A stretch of DNA of 64,000 nt, from NCBI RefSeq assembly GCF_007625075.1, contig NZ_QMIE01000004.1, positions 62,001-126,000 of the forward strand. Reading direction: 5' to 3'. The stretch comes from Oceanidesulfovibrio indonesiensis. GTDB lineage: Bacteria; Desulfobacterota; Desulfovibrionia; Desulfovibrionales; Desulfovibrionaceae. How positions within the stretch are numbered: position 1 is the first letter of the stretch; every line of letters begins with the position of its first letter. The translations under genes and the position numbers were made by a program. Below, piece after piece: positions 28,218-38,297 of this stretch. Under the pieces are notes generated by a model, which had not been told where the DNA came from, ran no database searches, and saw only the letters and a list, made by a program, of their open reading frames with translations.

Positions 28218-28520
28218 TGAAACATGTAAACTTTTTCACCCTGCGCGGACAGCAACTTAACCACTAGTCTTTCCAATATATTTAAGCCGGACAGCGTGCA
28301 CCTAATCCTACCATAATCGTCTGAAAACCAGGGGTGGCTGTCCGTTTTCGGACACTCCGAATGAGGCTGTCAGCATTGCGTTACATCGCCTTGCCGCTAT
28401 GGGCCGTATCAACCACTTGCTGTATGGTGGCCTCGGCGCTATCAGGGAAGCTAAAGGACTCGCCTTTCGCCCCGGATAATTCGCTTCACACTTTGCCCGT
28501 ACCGACACCAGGAATCAGCC

Positions 28521-30137
28521 ATGTCATACTGTTCGAGCATCTGCGCCGTGATTCTTGCCATGCTGCTGACCACGCCTCTTGTCTGGCACCGCGTCCATGC
28601 TGCGACTGCCGCACAAACCGGGCAGAATGCTGCGGCGGAAACGCCGTCCCGCAAGCCCGCCATGGCCCTGGACGAGTTGTCTCGCCGGTTGGAGACATAC
28701 GCCGACAATGTCTTTGCGGCGACCAATGTGCCTGGAATGGCAATCGCCCTGGCCCATGGCGATTCAATAATCCTCGAAAAGGTCTACGGCGTGCGAAGCC
28801 TCGTATCCCGCGAGCCCGTCACCCGCGACACCGTCTTCCCCCTGGCGTCGCTCTCCAAGGGCATGGCAGGGATATCCGCAGTTCTCGTGCATCTCGACGC
28901 CGTGGAGAACGACACTGCCTCATTCGACATCGACGCGCCGTTGCAACGATTCCTGCCCCGTTTCGAGCTGGCCGATCCGTGGGTCTCGCGTCACGTGACG
29001 GCGGCGGACTGTCTGAGTCACCGTACTGGCCTGCCCCCGGATGCCGGCGAGTTGCTCAAATCCCTCTTCGGCTACTCAAACTGGGAGATATTCAAACGAT
29101 TCCGCCAACTGGAACTCGCCAGGCAGTTCCGCGACGACTTCACCTACCAGAACTACGTCTTCACTCTGGGCGCGCTGGCAGCGGCCAACGCCGCCGGCCA
29201 CGCCACCTGGAGCGAACTGGCAAATGAACGGCTCTTCGCCCCGCTTGGCATGAACGCGACCACCTCCCATGATGCTTACATTCGCGCACCCAACCACGCC
29301 GTACCGCACATTCTGCAGCCGGAAGGATTTGTCCCGAACACGCTGCCTGAACGCGAGGACCAGGACGCCGCCAGCGGGGTGTTCGCCTCCTTGAAAGACA
29401 TGGAGCGCTGGATACGTGCTCTGGCAAACGACGGTGTAGTCGACGGTTCCCGCGTCCTGCCGGAAAAGGCGCTGGAGCTGGCCTTCAAGCCGCGCAACCT
29501 GGTGAGCACCAGCGGCCCCACCGCCACGCTCTACGGCCTGGGATGGCAGGTTTCGTTCATGGACAGCGCGCGTGTCGTGCACCACCAGGGTTCGCTCGGC
29601 GAAGGCGTAAACACCGTGGTCGCGTTACTTCCGGACTATGACCTGTGTCTTGCAGTGCTGACAAACGGCTTCATGGTCGGGGCGCCCGGAGCCATCAAAA
29701 GCAAGTTCGAGGAGCTTGTTATTCTTGGCGAGGATGTGCAGAATCAGCTGCCGCATCACATGGAACTTGCCGGGTTCATGTTGAAGACAATGGCTGAATC
29801 CTATGGACGAATGCCGCCTCCTCCGGCTATACCCCGCACTGCGGCGCCGCATGAAAGATGCACCGGCGTGTACGAAGCCGCATACTGGGGCCGTGTAGCG
29901 ATAGAGCACGATGCTTCGGGCAATCTTGTGGCGATTTTCGGGAACTCACCCGAGCGGCGCGTGCTTCGCCATTATGATGCTAATGTCTACAGCATGGAGG
30001 TGGCCGTACCGCTCGCCGGGCCGGATGCCGCCTTTCCAACCGCTGTGGAGTTCACCTGCCCGAACGACAAACCGTGCGAGTCGGTCCGCTTCCGGCGATT
30101 AGACACGGAGGGCCGGAGCGGTGTATTCTCCAGATAA
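28521..30137 (+). CDS. Secreted serine hydrolase, class C beta-lactamase family
   Basis: A 538-residue exported protein with signal peptide (SICAVILAMLLTTPLVWHRVHA). The serine beta-lactamase/esterase fold is clear: catalytic Ser-x-x-Lys in ASLSKGMAG, YxN-type YQNYVF, and HHQGSLGEG in place of KTG, plus CLSHRTGLPPDAG typical of the EstB/AmpC-like group. A C-terminal domain of about 130 residues follows. Most such proteins are peptidases or esterases rather than true beta-lactamases. AGGAATC precedes the start. It is divergent from hmcA, across the shared control region. Confidence 0.88.
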   Translation: MSYCSSICAVILAMLLTTPLVWHRVHAATAAQTGQNAAAETPSRKPAMALDELSRRLETYADNVFAATNVPGMAIALAHGDSIILEKVYGVRSLVSREPVTRDTVFPLASLSKGMAGISAVLVHLDAVENDTASFDIDAPLQRFLPRFELADPWVSRHVTAADCLSHRTGLPPDAGELLKSLFGYSNWEIFKRFRQLELARQFRDDFTYQNYVFTLGALAAANAAGHATWSELANERLFAPLGMNATTSHDAYIRAPNHAVPHILQPEGFVPNTLPEREDQDAASGVFASLKDMERWIRALANDGVVDGSRVLPEKALELAFKPRNLVSTSGPTATLYGLGWQVSFMDSARVVHHQGSLGEGVNTVVALLPDYDLCLAVLTNGFMVGAPGAIKSKFEELVILGEDVQNQLPHHMELAGFMLKTMAESYGRMPPPPAIPRTAAPHERCTGVYEAAYWGRVAIEHDASGNLVAIFGNSPERRVLRHYDANVYSMEVAVPLAGPDAAFPTAVEFTCPNDKPCESVRFRRLDTEGRSGVFSR

Positions 30138-30252
30138 CGCTATCAGAGTTCTGCGCCGAGACCTGACCGACATGACATTGTCACGACGTGCGGGCACGAT
30201 GCACGACGCGATATACGCACCACATAACACGCGTGCCATGAGGATTTCGTAA

Positions 30253-30519
30253 ATGTCTTGCCCTTTGGATGACCTGTTGCGTTACGAAGCGAACGAGCTC
30301 GACAAGGAAGAGCGGCGCAAGCTCGAAGCGCATATCGCGGAATGCAAGTACTGCCGCGAGACCCTGAACACCTTGCGGACGGTCTCGGACTCGGGATACG
30401 GCGAATTGCCGCCGCCTTCCCTGCGCCGGCGCCGGCTCCGCCAGTCCGCCACTTTCACCGCCCGCATCTTCAAGCGGATTTCCCGCCTCTGGCGTCCGCT
30501 GGACGACGTGAACTCCTGA
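30253..30519 (+). CDS. Zinc-finger anti-sigma-factor-like protein
   Basis: An 88-residue protein with the zf-HC2 pattern HIAECKYC (His-x3-Cys-x2-Cys) plus an N-terminal Cys3, as in ZAS-domain anti-sigma factors such as RsrA and ChrR. The C-terminal half is very basic (LRRRRLRQSATFTARIFKRISRLWR) with no membrane helix, so it would be soluble or bind nucleic acid or membrane peripherally. No ECF sigma factor gene is adjacent, so the partner is unknown. It follows the serine hydrolase by 115 bp. Confidence 0.7.
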   Translation: MSCPLDDLLRYEANELDKEERRKLEAHIAECKYCRETLNTLRTVSDSGYGELPPPSLRRRRLRQSATFTARIFKRISRLWRPLDDVNS

Positions 30520-30895
30520 CCGACTCCGGCCGGACTCCGCTCCGGCCGGGGGAAACTGCGCCCCCAGCTTCGGCCGGTTGCCTTTGGAATGCTCAGGATT
30601 TCGAACTACTGAATCAGCCTGAAGATATATTTTGGGTCACAAAATTGTGGAACACCTTCGCCTTTAAGCTTTTTCTTTCCACCTTTGCTGTTTCCCCGAT
30701 TCGCGAACAGAACCTCCACGCCTCCCAAAGTGACGCCAATTTTTCGCGACGCCGTTCTTTCTTCAGGCGCCTGAGCCCGCGCCCCTTGTCCCCGCTCCGC
30801 CTTTGTCGTAGTGTCCTGTTTTCTGCGATCTTCACCCGCCCGCGGCGGGTCCCGCATACTACGCCGCATCGAACGCGACCACAAGGAATCTGCAC
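30520..30895. other. Intergenic region, no gene seen
   Basis: About 375 bp between the zinc-finger protein and the M20 hydrolase. Near 30530-30580 the sequence CCGGCCGG repeats and could fold, but lacks a T-tract. A long open frame on the opposite strand covers this area and the whole M20 gene; its composition and lack of homology mark it as spurious. Confidence 0.45.
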
Positions 30896-32146
30896 ATGAG
30901 CAACCCCGTTTACGAATACATCGACAAGCAGCGCGAAACCGTCATCGACCTGCAGAAGCACCTCGTCTCCCTGCCGGCGCTGGGGCCTGAAAACGAAGGC
31001 CCGGCAGACATGGGCCCCGGCCACGGCGAGATGGACAAGGCCCGCTACCTGGAGAAATATCTGAACGATCTCGGCATCGGTCCGGTGGTCTGGGTCAACG
31101 CGCCGGACCACCGCGTGCCCGAGAGCGTGCGGCCCAACATAGCCGCCACCCTGCCCGGCAGGAGCCCGCGCACCCTGTGGGTCATCTCGCACATGGACGT
31201 GGTGCCCTCGGGCGACCTTTCCCTGTGGATAGGCGACCCCTTCACCCTGCGCGTGGAAGGCGATGTGCTTTACGGCCGCGGCGTGGAGGACAACCATCAG
31301 GGCATAGTCAGCTCGCTCGTGGCGGCCAGGGCCTTCAAGAGCCTGGACATCACCCCGGAGATGGGCCTCGGCCTGCTCTTCGTGGCGGACGAGGAAACCG
31401 GTTCCGGCTTCGGGCTGGACTACGTGCTCAAGCACAGGCCCGAGCTTTTCGGGGCCGACGACCTCTTCCTCGTGCCGGACTTCGGCACCTCCGATTCCAC
31501 GCTCATGGAGGTGGCGGAAAAGCACATGCTCTGGCTCAAGATTTCGGTCATCGGCCGGCAGTGCCACGCCTCCACCCCGAATGAGGGCGTGAACTCCCTG
31601 GTGGGCGCTGCTGCGTTTATCATGAAGCTGCGCGAACTCTACGCCATTTTCGACAAGAAAGACGCCTTGTTCGATCCGCCCGTCTCCACCTTCGAGCCCA
31701 CGCGCAAGGACGCCAACGTGCCAAACGTGAACACCGTGCCGGGCAAGGATGTCTTCTATCTGGATTGCCGCATCCTGCCGGAATACGCCATCGACGACGT
31801 GCTCGGTAGAATCAAGGAGATAGGCGCCGCGGTCACGCGCAGCTACGGCGTCACTCTCGAATACGAGGTGGTGCAGCGCAACGAGGCGGCCCAACCAACG
31901 GACGTGAAGAGCGAGGTCGTCAGCAGGCTCGCAGACGGCATCAAGGACGTGTACGGCGTCACGGCCAAGCCCCAGGGCATCGGCGGCGGCACTGTGGCCG
32001 CGTTCCTGCGCCGGGCCGGTCATCCGGCCGTGGTCTGGTCCACATGCATTCACAACGCGCACCAGCCCAACGAGCGCTCCCTCATTTCTTCCCAACTGGG
32101 CGACGCCAAGGTCATCGCGCACATGCTGGGCGCAAACGGCAAGTAG
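30896..32146 (+). CDS. M20 family metallo-hydrolase (ArgE/DapE-like)
   Basis: A 416-residue zinc peptidase/deacylase. WVISHMDVVPSGD holds the first metal His and Asp, YGRGVEDNHQG the bridging Asp, and VADEETGSGFG the catalytic Glu-Glu pair; a C-terminal His lies in STCIHNAHQPNE. The dimerisation domain (about 200-310) is present. Members deacetylate N-acetylornithine or succinyl-diaminopimelate or cleave small peptides; the sequence does not tell which. AAGGAATC precedes the ATG. Confidence 0.9.
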   Translation: MSNPVYEYIDKQRETVIDLQKHLVSLPALGPENEGPADMGPGHGEMDKARYLEKYLNDLGIGPVVWVNAPDHRVPESVRPNIAATLPGRSPRTLWVISHMDVVPSGDLSLWIGDPFTLRVEGDVLYGRGVEDNHQGIVSSLVAARAFKSLDITPEMGLGLLFVADEETGSGFGLDYVLKHRPELFGADDLFLVPDFGTSDSTLMEVAEKHMLWLKISVIGRQCHASTPNEGVNSLVGAAAFIMKLRELYAIFDKKDALFDPPVSTFEPTRKDANVPNVNTVPGKDVFYLDCRILPEYAIDDVLGRIKEIGAAVTRSYGVTLEYEVVQRNEAAQPTDVKSEVVSRLADGIKDVYGVTAKPQGIGGGTVAAFLRRAGHPAVVWSTCIHNAHQPNERSLISSQLGDAKVIAHMLGANGK

Positions 32147-32302
32147 CGGCCGGCAGACATTCCCATGCTGGCTGCTTCGAGCAGTTCAAGGCTTCACGCA
32201 TGTCCATTCAGTGGTCGGCCTTGAACGTTTAGTGCGCCCTGCCGGCATGATTTCTGAACTGCTTGTCGGAAAACGCCTTTTTCAACAGTCGGTCAGGGAC
32301 TC

Positions 32303-34207
32303 ATGATTCCAACACAGGATGAACGCTTCGACGTCGTTGTCGTCGGCGCGGGCCACGCGGGCTGCGAGGCGGCCATGGCCTGCGCGCGCATGGGCATGTC
32401 CACGCTGCTGCTCACACTGAACGTGGACCGCATCGGCCACCTCTCCTGCAATCCGGCCATCGGCGGCCTGGCCAAAGGCCACATGGTCAAGGAAATAGAC
32501 GCTCTGGGCGGCATGATGGGCCTGTGGGCGGACGCCGCCGGCATCCAGTTCCGCATCCTGAACACGCGTAAAGGCCCTGCCGTGCGCGCCAGCCGGGCGC
32601 AGATAGACCGCGAGCGCTACATGAAGGCGGTCAAGGCCACGCTTTTTGCCCAGCCGGGACTCGCTATCCGCGAGGATCAGGCCGTGGCGGTCATCAAAGA
32701 GAACGGCCGCGCCGCCGGCGTGCAGACGGCACTGGGCGAGACGTTCCGCGCGCGCCACGTGCTGCTCACCACAGGCACGTTCCTTATGGGCCGCATCCAC
32801 GTGGGACTCACCAACTTTTCAGGCGGCCGGCTGGGCGACGCCGCCGCCGTGGGGCTTTCGCAATCCCTTTCCGAGCACGGCCTTGCCCTGGGCCGGCTCA
32901 AGACCGGCACCACGCCGCGGCTTCTGTCATCGAGCATCGACTACTCACAAATGGAGGTCCAGCCCGGGGACGATCCGCCCAAGCCGTTCAGCTTCCGGAC
33001 CCCAAACATCACCCTGCCGCAGGTGCCCTGCCACATCACCTGGACCACGCCAGAAACACATGAAGCGATACGTGAAGGTTTCGACCGTTCACCTTTGTTC
33101 ACGGGCGTCATCGAGGGGACAGGCGCGCGGTACTGCCCGTCGATTGAGGACAAGATAGCCCGCTTCCCGGACAAGGACCGCCATCAGCTGTTCATCGAGC
33201 CTGAAGGCCTGGAGAGCCCGGAGGTATACCCCAACGGCATCCCCACATCGCTGCCGCTGGACATCCAGAAGCGGCTTCTGGCCACCATCCCGGGGCTGGA
33301 AAATGCGCGCATCGTACGGCCGGGCTACGCCATAGAATATGACTACGCCAACCCCACACAGCTCAGGCCCACGCTGGAAACCAAGGCGTTGGACGGATTG
33401 TGGCTCGCCGGCCAGATCAACGGGACGTCCGGATACGAGGAGGCCGCGGCCCAGGGGCTGTGGGCCGCGTGCAACATCGTTTCGGCCGAGCGCGGCGCCG
33501 AGCCGTTTTTGCCGGGCCGCGACCAGGCGTACATGGCCGTGCTCGTCGATGATCTGGTGACCAAAGGCACCACGGAGCCGTACCGCATGTTCACTTCCCG
33601 CGCCGAGCACCGGCTGCTGCTGCGCGAAGACAACGCGGACCAGCGCCTTACCCCGCTTGGGCGGGACATGGGGCTGGTGGATGATGCGCACTGGGATATG
33701 TTCAAGGAAAAAGAACGCGCCCTGGCAGCCATTACCGAAGGTCTTGAGCAGCGCATGGTCCGCCCCGACGCCGCCACCCGCGAGACGCTGGAGACGCTGG
33801 GCGCCTCCGTGCCGCACAGGGCCGTGAGTCTTGCAGAGCTTTTGCGCCAGCCACAGCTTGGCATCGATGATCTCGCCGCATTCTGGCCGGACCTCGCCGA
33901 ATACGCAAAGACGCGTCCAGACGCCCTGGCCGAGGCTGAAACCATGGCCAAATATTCGGGCTACCTCGCGCGGCAGGCGCATCTGGTGGCGCGCGCCGCT
34001 GAGCAGGAAAAAAAGACGTTGCCAGCGGACATTGACTATTCCGCGGTGGCCGGCCTCTCCCGCGAGGCTGTGGAGAAGCTGGAAACGATACGGCCGCAAT
34101 CGCTGGGGCAGGCAGGCCGTATCTCGGGCATCACGCCAGCCGCTCTTTCGTGCATCGAGATCCACCTGAAAAAAATGGAGCGGGCCCGAACCCCCCAAAA
34201 CGATTGA
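32303..34207 (+). CDS. mnmG: tRNA uridine-5-carboxymethylaminomethyl modification enzyme MnmG
   Basis: A 634-residue FAD enzyme that with MnmE builds cmnm5U/nm5U at the wobble position of several tRNAs. The FAD Rossmann motif [19 protein letters not shown] is at the N-terminus. The family signatures [61 protein letters not shown] and [12 protein letters not shown] follow, and the C-terminal MnmE-binding helical domain is complete. The length is normal. No mnmE is nearby. Confidence 0.97.
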   Translation: MIPTQDERFDVVVVGAGHAGCEAAMACARMGMSTLLLTLNVDRIGHLSCNPAIGGLAKGHMVKEIDALGGMMGLWADAAGIQFRILNTRKGPAVRASRAQIDRERYMKAVKATLFAQPGLAIREDQAVAVIKENGRAAGVQTALGETFRARHVLLTTGTFLMGRIHVGLTNFSGGRLGDAAAVGLSQSLSEHGLALGRLKTGTTPRLLSSSIDYSQMEVQPGDDPPKPFSFRTPNITLPQVPCHITWTTPETHEAIREGFDRSPLFTGVIEGTGARYCPSIEDKIARFPDKDRHQLFIEPEGLESPEVYPNGIPTSLPLDIQKRLLATIPGLENARIVRPGYAIEYDYANPTQLRPTLETKALDGLWLAGQINGTSGYEEAAAQGLWAACNIVSAERGAEPFLPGRDQAYMAVLVDDLVTKGTTEPYRMFTSRAEHRLLLREDNADQRLTPLGRDMGLVDDAHWDMFKEKERALAAITEGLEQRMVRPDAATRETLETLGASVPHRAVSLAELLRQPQLGIDDLAAFWPDLAEYAKTRPDALAEAETMAKYSGYLARQAHLVARAAEQEKKTLPADIDYSAVAGLSREAVEKLETIRPQSLGQAGRISGITPAALSCIEIHLKKMERARTPQND

Positions 34208-34227
34208 CGGACTGCATTTTGCATGAA

Positions 34228-34359
34228 TATTACTGGATCCACGCAGTTTTTTCCTTCGTGCTCCCTCGGCATTTATCGCGCGGTCCCGCCTTGGGGCGTG
34301 GCTCCACGACAACTGGAAACGCAAGAAACACGATCTTTCAGCTCTGAGTTATAATTGCA
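34228..34359. repeat. Degenerate copy of a palindromic intergenic element
   Basis: The ends match those of the cloverleaf element at 62270-62366: TATTACTGG at the left, and GCTCTGAGTTATAATTGCA at the right against GCTCTGAAGTAATAATTGCA. The interior differs in length (132 versus 97 bp) and sequence but also contains inverted segments. It lies in the gap after mnmG. Confidence 0.45.
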
Positions 34360-34466
34360 GGCAGGCAGAAACTTCCATCCACATCGCCCAATGTATCGAG
34401 CAGTCCACGGCCGTCGCCCAATCATTTGCACCGCGCCGCGGAACCCAGCGCCGAGGATAACCGGGA

Positions 34467-35546
34467 ATGCTACGTCCCTTTATACAACAAACGCCCGCGC
34501 CGAGCTTCGATAGACCCTTTCTCAACGAGATCAAGGAAAGCTTCCAGCAGCTGTGGCACAGTCCGGAAGCCCTGCCCTACCTGCTGGCTACGCTCCTGGC
34601 CATTTTTTTCGTCGTCCTCCTCGGCCTTCTCTACAATCGCTTTGCACGGCACCGTTACAAGAACGTGCTGCCTCCTGGCTGGTACGTCGATGCGGACAAG
34701 ATTCAGGAGATATTGGAGGTCGCGCTGGAACAGCGCTCCAAGTTCGAACTGCGCTTTTTGCCGACGGACTACACCCGACGCGCCGCTGCATGCACGCTGC
34801 TGGATATCGGCGCGGAAACATTGACGCTGGAGCCGCCAACATACGTGGAAGCTGGGCAAAACTGGGTGGACCGCGAAATCGAATGCTTCTTCCGGATCAA
34901 TGAAGAACGCGGCCAGGTGTTTTTTTACCGCTTCACCTCCACTATCCGGACAGTTTCGTATGCTCCGCAAAATATCGCGCGGGTCGAGGTGGAGTTCCCC
35001 AAGCTACTGCACAACCACCAGAAACGTGGTTTCCTGCGCATCTCGCCGCCAGCGCATCTGTTCATGGGGGTGGCTATATGGCTGGAAAGGAGTCTCCCGC
35101 AGGACGAACGCGGCGCGCCGGTCGCCGACCTTTCGCGATGGAGCAAGCCGCTTTTCACATACATACCGGACAAAAAGAGCAACCCCGTTCAGGTGAAAAA
35201 CATCTCGGCGGGCGGGTTGCGACTGGGCATCGAGCGTTCCGCAGTGAAGGGCCGGGACATCGAGATGCGGCTGTCCGACCGGATTGTCATTCTTCTGGAT
35301 CTGTATGATCCGGACTCCGAACGCAAAAAGCGTTTCTGGCTGCGCTGCCGGGTGCAGAACTTCCAGGAAGATTTCGACACCAAAGACCTGGAAATCGGCC
35401 TCCAGTTCGTCGGGGTCGGCCGGCTCGAAGAAAACGGCGAGAAACGGGTTACCTGGTTCGACGTAGGCGAGGATGGCATAGAACCCATGGCGGTGTGGGT
35501 CATGCAACGCCACCTGGAGCTTTTCCGCGAGAAGGGCCTGGACTGA
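34467..35546 (+). CDS. PilZ domain protein with membrane anchor
   Basis: A 359-residue protein with one N-terminal membrane helix (LPYLLATLLAIFFVVLLGLLY), a YcgR-like N-terminal domain, and a C-terminal PilZ domain with the cyclic-di-GMP motif: basic QKRGFLRISPP (R..xR type) and NISAGGLRLGI (the D/NxSxxG part). It should bind c-di-GMP and pass the signal at the membrane, for example to motility or secretion machinery. A GGEEF cyclase (39416) and a CBS-GGDEF protein (44700) lie within 10 kb. GAGGATAACCGGGA precedes the ATG. Confidence 0.82.
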   Translation: MLRPFIQQTPAPSFDRPFLNEIKESFQQLWHSPEALPYLLATLLAIFFVVLLGLLYNRFARHRYKNVLPPGWYVDADKIQEILEVALEQRSKFELRFLPTDYTRRAAACTLLDIGAETLTLEPPTYVEAGQNWVDREIECFFRINEERGQVFFYRFTSTIRTVSYAPQNIARVEVEFPKLLHNHQKRGFLRISPPAHLFMGVAIWLERSLPQDERGAPVADLSRWSKPLFTYIPDKKSNPVQVKNISAGGLRLGIERSAVKGRDIEMRLSDRIVILLDLYDPDSERKKRFWLRCRVQNFQEDFDTKDLEIGLQFVGVGRLEENGEKRVTWFDVGEDGIEPMAVWVMQRHLELFREKGLD

Positions 35547-35754
35547 GTCTGCCGAAAAAATCCGGGAAATGTCTCTGTTCTCCTATTGATTTGTCGCCTT
35601 CGAGGATTTATTCGTTTCATTATGGATACGGCACGGGTCGCGACGGACCTCGGACAGTTTCGGGATCATCGTCTGATCCGCAGTGATCCGTCCTTTCCGC
35701 CCCGCTCGTCGGGCGGAACCCCGCATCACAAATCTCCAGCAAGGAGCGCCAGAA

Positions 35755-36618
35755 TTGGACGAAGGCTCAGAGAGCGGTTTTTGGCCGTTTCTCAGTAAAC
35801 TTTTCAGCACGAGAAACGGCTCTTCCATCGAGCAGTACATTCTCGAAGCCAAACGCGAGGGGAAGCTCGACACCGACGAAGTGACCATGCTCCTCAATGT
35901 TCTGCGCCTCGGCAGACGCCAGGTCCAGGAGATCATGGTGCCACGGACGGATATCGTCTGCGTGGAGGAAGGCGCCCCTCTGTCCGAGATCGTGGCGGGC
36001 ATAATCGAGTCGGGTCACTCCCGCATTCCCGTCTATCACGAAAACCGCGACAACATTATCGGCATCGTTCACGCCAAGGACCTGCTCAAGACGCTCGTGC
36101 ATTCCGACGGCGATCAATGCGTACCGGCCACCACCGAGTTGGGCGACCTCATACGTACGCCATTTTTCATTCCGGAAACCAAGAACGTCCTCGAACTGCT
36201 CCAGGAATTCCGGCTCAACAAGATACATCTGGCCATCGCTCTCGACGAGTACGGCGGAACTTCCGGCCTCGTCACATTCGAGGACGTGCTCGAAGAAATC
36301 GTCGGCGAGATCGAGGACGAATACGACGCGCCGCGGCCGGATGAAATCCAGCCCATGGACGACGGCTCGTACCTGCTATCGGGCCGCACCTCTCTGGAAG
36401 ACCTGCAAATCCACACCGGGCTGGACCTCGAATCCGATCAGGTGGAGACTGTGGGCGGCTATATCAGCGAGCATGCCGGGCGCGTTCCGTTGGAAGGAGA
36501 ACGCTTCCAGCTGGATGACCATGAGTTCGAGATCAAGGAAGCGGACCAGAAGCAGATCCGCTGGATTGTGCTGCGTCCGGCATCCCACGATGAAACACAA
36601 ATGGCCGACGAACACTGA
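35755..36618 (+). CDS. corC: CorC/HlyC-type CBS domain protein, TTG start
   Basis: A 287-residue cytoplasmic protein: two CBS motifs (MVPRTDIVCVEEGAPLSEIV...IGIVHAKDLL and TPFFIPETKNVLELLQEFR...GTSGLVTFEDVLEEIVGEI) and a C-terminal CorC_HlyC domain (GRTSLEDL...TVGGYI). The family is tied to Mg/Co export and the lnt-prfB neighbourhood is typical. I start it at TTG 35755, which has AAGGAG eight bases upstream and lies just before homology begins; an in-frame ATG at 35683 lacks a ribosome site. Confidence 0.9.
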   Translation: MDEGSESGFWPFLSKLFSTRNGSSIEQYILEAKREGKLDTDEVTMLLNVLRLGRRQVQEIMVPRTDIVCVEEGAPLSEIVAGIIESGHSRIPVYHENRDNIIGIVHAKDLLKTLVHSDGDQCVPATTELGDLIRTPFFIPETKNVLELLQEFRLNKIHLAIALDEYGGTSGLVTFEDVLEEIVGEIEDEYDAPRPDEIQPMDDGSYLLSGRTSLEDLQIHTGLDLESDQVETVGGYISEHAGRVPLEGERFQLDDHEFEIKEADQKQIRWIVLRPASHDETQMADEH

Positions 36619-36699
36619 ACCAAACGCGGGCCATGCGCTGCACCACCAACATTGCGCACATGACATTCAGCCCTCCGGCCTGATCCTCCACATTTCCTC

Positions 36700-38256
36700 A
36701 TGACACGACGCGAAACGGCCTTTGCCGGGCTTGCCATTGCGGCGCTGAGCTTCTTTGGGTTCGCCAACCCAGTATGGCACATACCCCTCGCCGCTTTGGC
36801 ATTGCCCGGCGGACTCTATTGCATCGCCGTCGGATCGCCCAGCCAGTACGCCGCCTTTGTCCGGGGTTTGCTTACTGGCGGGCTGGCCTATGCGGCGTGT
36901 CTGTACTGGGTGGCCGTGCCCGTGCACGACTACGGCCTGCTGCCGTGGGCGCTGGCGGCGCCGTGCCCTGCGTTGCTGGGGCTCGCTATGGGCGGTTACG
37001 CCGGCATATTCACCATGCTGTCGCGGCTGGTGGGACAACGGCTTCCGGTGGTCCTGGCGGTTCTCGGGGCCGGCGTGCTGTGGGGCGCCCTGGAGGGGCT
37101 CCGCGGCATCCTGTTCACCGGCTTCACCTGGCTGTGCCTGCCCTCGGCGTTCGTGCCGTGGCCGGCCATGGTGCAGACAGCCTCGCTGATCGGAGCGCAA
37201 GGTCTCGCCGCCGTGCTTGCAGCTCTGGCCTGCCTGCCGGCTGCCGCCCTTATGCGGTGCGACCTCAAACGGGCCTCACGGATGGGACTGTGCATCGCCT
37301 CTGCCGGCGGCCTTGTGCTGCTGTGGCTCGTCGGCGCGAACGGACCACTCTTTCCCCTGGAAGAACTGCGTAAAGTGCGCGTAGCCATGGTGCAGGGCAA
37401 TATTGATCAGAGCATGAAATGGGAACCGGCGTATCAGCGTGAAACCGCGGACCGTTATCTGCGGGCTTATGCAATAGCTGTGAAGGACGCGGAAACGCCG
37501 CCGGAACTCGTCATCTGGCCTGAAACCGCCATGCCCTTCTACTTCCAGGAAAACAGCGTCCTGTCCCTGCGGGTGCGGCAGATGGCCGACGACCTGGGCG
37601 TGCCTCTACTGCTGGGATCGCCCGGCTATGAGCGTGACGGCGACGAACTGCGCTACTACAACCGCGCGTTCCTGCTCGATGCCAGTGGCGAGATAGCCGA
37701 CATCTATGACAAGGAACACCTCGTCCCGTTCGGCGAATACATTCCTTTCAGCGACTACCTGCCGATCGACAAACTGGTGCACGGGGTGGGAGACTTCGCA
37801 GCAGGCGAGGATTCCGGCCCGCTGACCCTGCCTCCCAACGGCGACGCAGAGCAGATCAGGCTTGGCCTGCTCATCTGCTACGAAACCATCTTTCCCGAAC
37901 TGGCGCGCAAACGCGCGGTCAAGGGATCCACCATTCTCGTCAACATCTCGAACGACGCGTGGTTCGGACGCACCTCCGCGCCAGTGCAGCACCTGCACCT
38001 GTCGGCCTTGCGCGCCGTGGAGCAGGGCCGCACCCTGCTGCGCGCAACCAACACCGGCATATCAGCCGTCGTGGACCCGGCAGGACGCATTCTGAACGCG
38101 ACCCCTCTGTTCGAGGAAGCGACCATCCATGCTGAAGTCGCGCTGCGCAACGGCCTCACGCCGTACGGACGTCATGGTGGTCTCGTCTTGCCGGCGCTGG
38201 TGGGAATGGGTATACTTTTGGTGTTCTACGCCGCTCGCAAAAAACATAAAGCCTGA
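36700..38256 (+). CDS. lnt: Apolipoprotein N-acyltransferase
   Basis: Lnt adds the third acyl chain to the N-terminal Cys of lipoproteins in the inner membrane. The 518-residue chain has about six N-terminal helices, a periplasmic nitrilase domain with Glu275 (WPETAMPF), Lys338 (DIYDKEHLVPFGEYIPF) and Cys393 (LLICYETIFPE), and a final helix (GLVLPALVGMGILLVFYAA). It lies between corC and prfB, a common arrangement. Several lipoproteins in this window would be its substrates. Confidence 0.96.
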   Translation: MTRRETAFAGLAIAALSFFGFANPVWHIPLAALALPGGLYCIAVGSPSQYAAFVRGLLTGGLAYAACLYWVAVPVHDYGLLPWALAAPCPALLGLAMGGYAGIFTMLSRLVGQRLPVVLAVLGAGVLWGALEGLRGILFTGFTWLCLPSAFVPWPAMVQTASLIGAQGLAAVLAALACLPAAALMRCDLKRASRMGLCIASAGGLVLLWLVGANGPLFPLEELRKVRVAMVQGNIDQSMKWEPAYQRETADRYLRAYAIAVKDAETPPELVIWPETAMPFYFQENSVLSLRVRQMADDLGVPLLLGSPGYERDGDELRYYNRAFLLDASGEIADIYDKEHLVPFGEYIPFSDYLPIDKLVHGVGDFAAGEDSGPLTLPPNGDAEQIRLGLLICYETIFPELARKRAVKGSTILVNISNDAWFGRTSAPVQHLHLSALRAVEQGRTLLRATNTGISAVVDPAGRILNATPLFEEATIHAEVALRNGLTPYGRHGGLVLPALVGMGILLVFYAARKKHKA

Positions 38257-38297
38257 GTGTGTTCGAGCACGCCCGGGCATTCCGGAGATATGATCCG

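Larger units (their letters stand above)
27946..28520. promoter_or_regulatory. Intergenic control region between hmcA and a divergent hydrolase gene
   Basis: A 575-bp region with no convincing gene. Its centre (28110-28225) is much more AT-rich than the surroundings and carries three ACCC-centred repeats, a TACCC/GGGTA inverted repeat and a TGTCAA/TTGACA palindrome. Read on the minus strand it has TTGACA and, 11 bases on, TATAAT, too close for a standard sigma-70 pair, so the exact hmc promoter is not assigned. The part from 28330 to 28520 shows nothing recognisable. Confidence 0.6.

Noticed and set aside
28200-28225. Standard sigma-70 promoter for hmcA
   Set aside because: TTGACA and TATAAT are only 11 bases apart on the minus strand, too close to call.
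30614-32122. 502-codon open frame opposite the M20 hydrolase
   Set aside because: Antisense shadow of a clear M20 enzyme.
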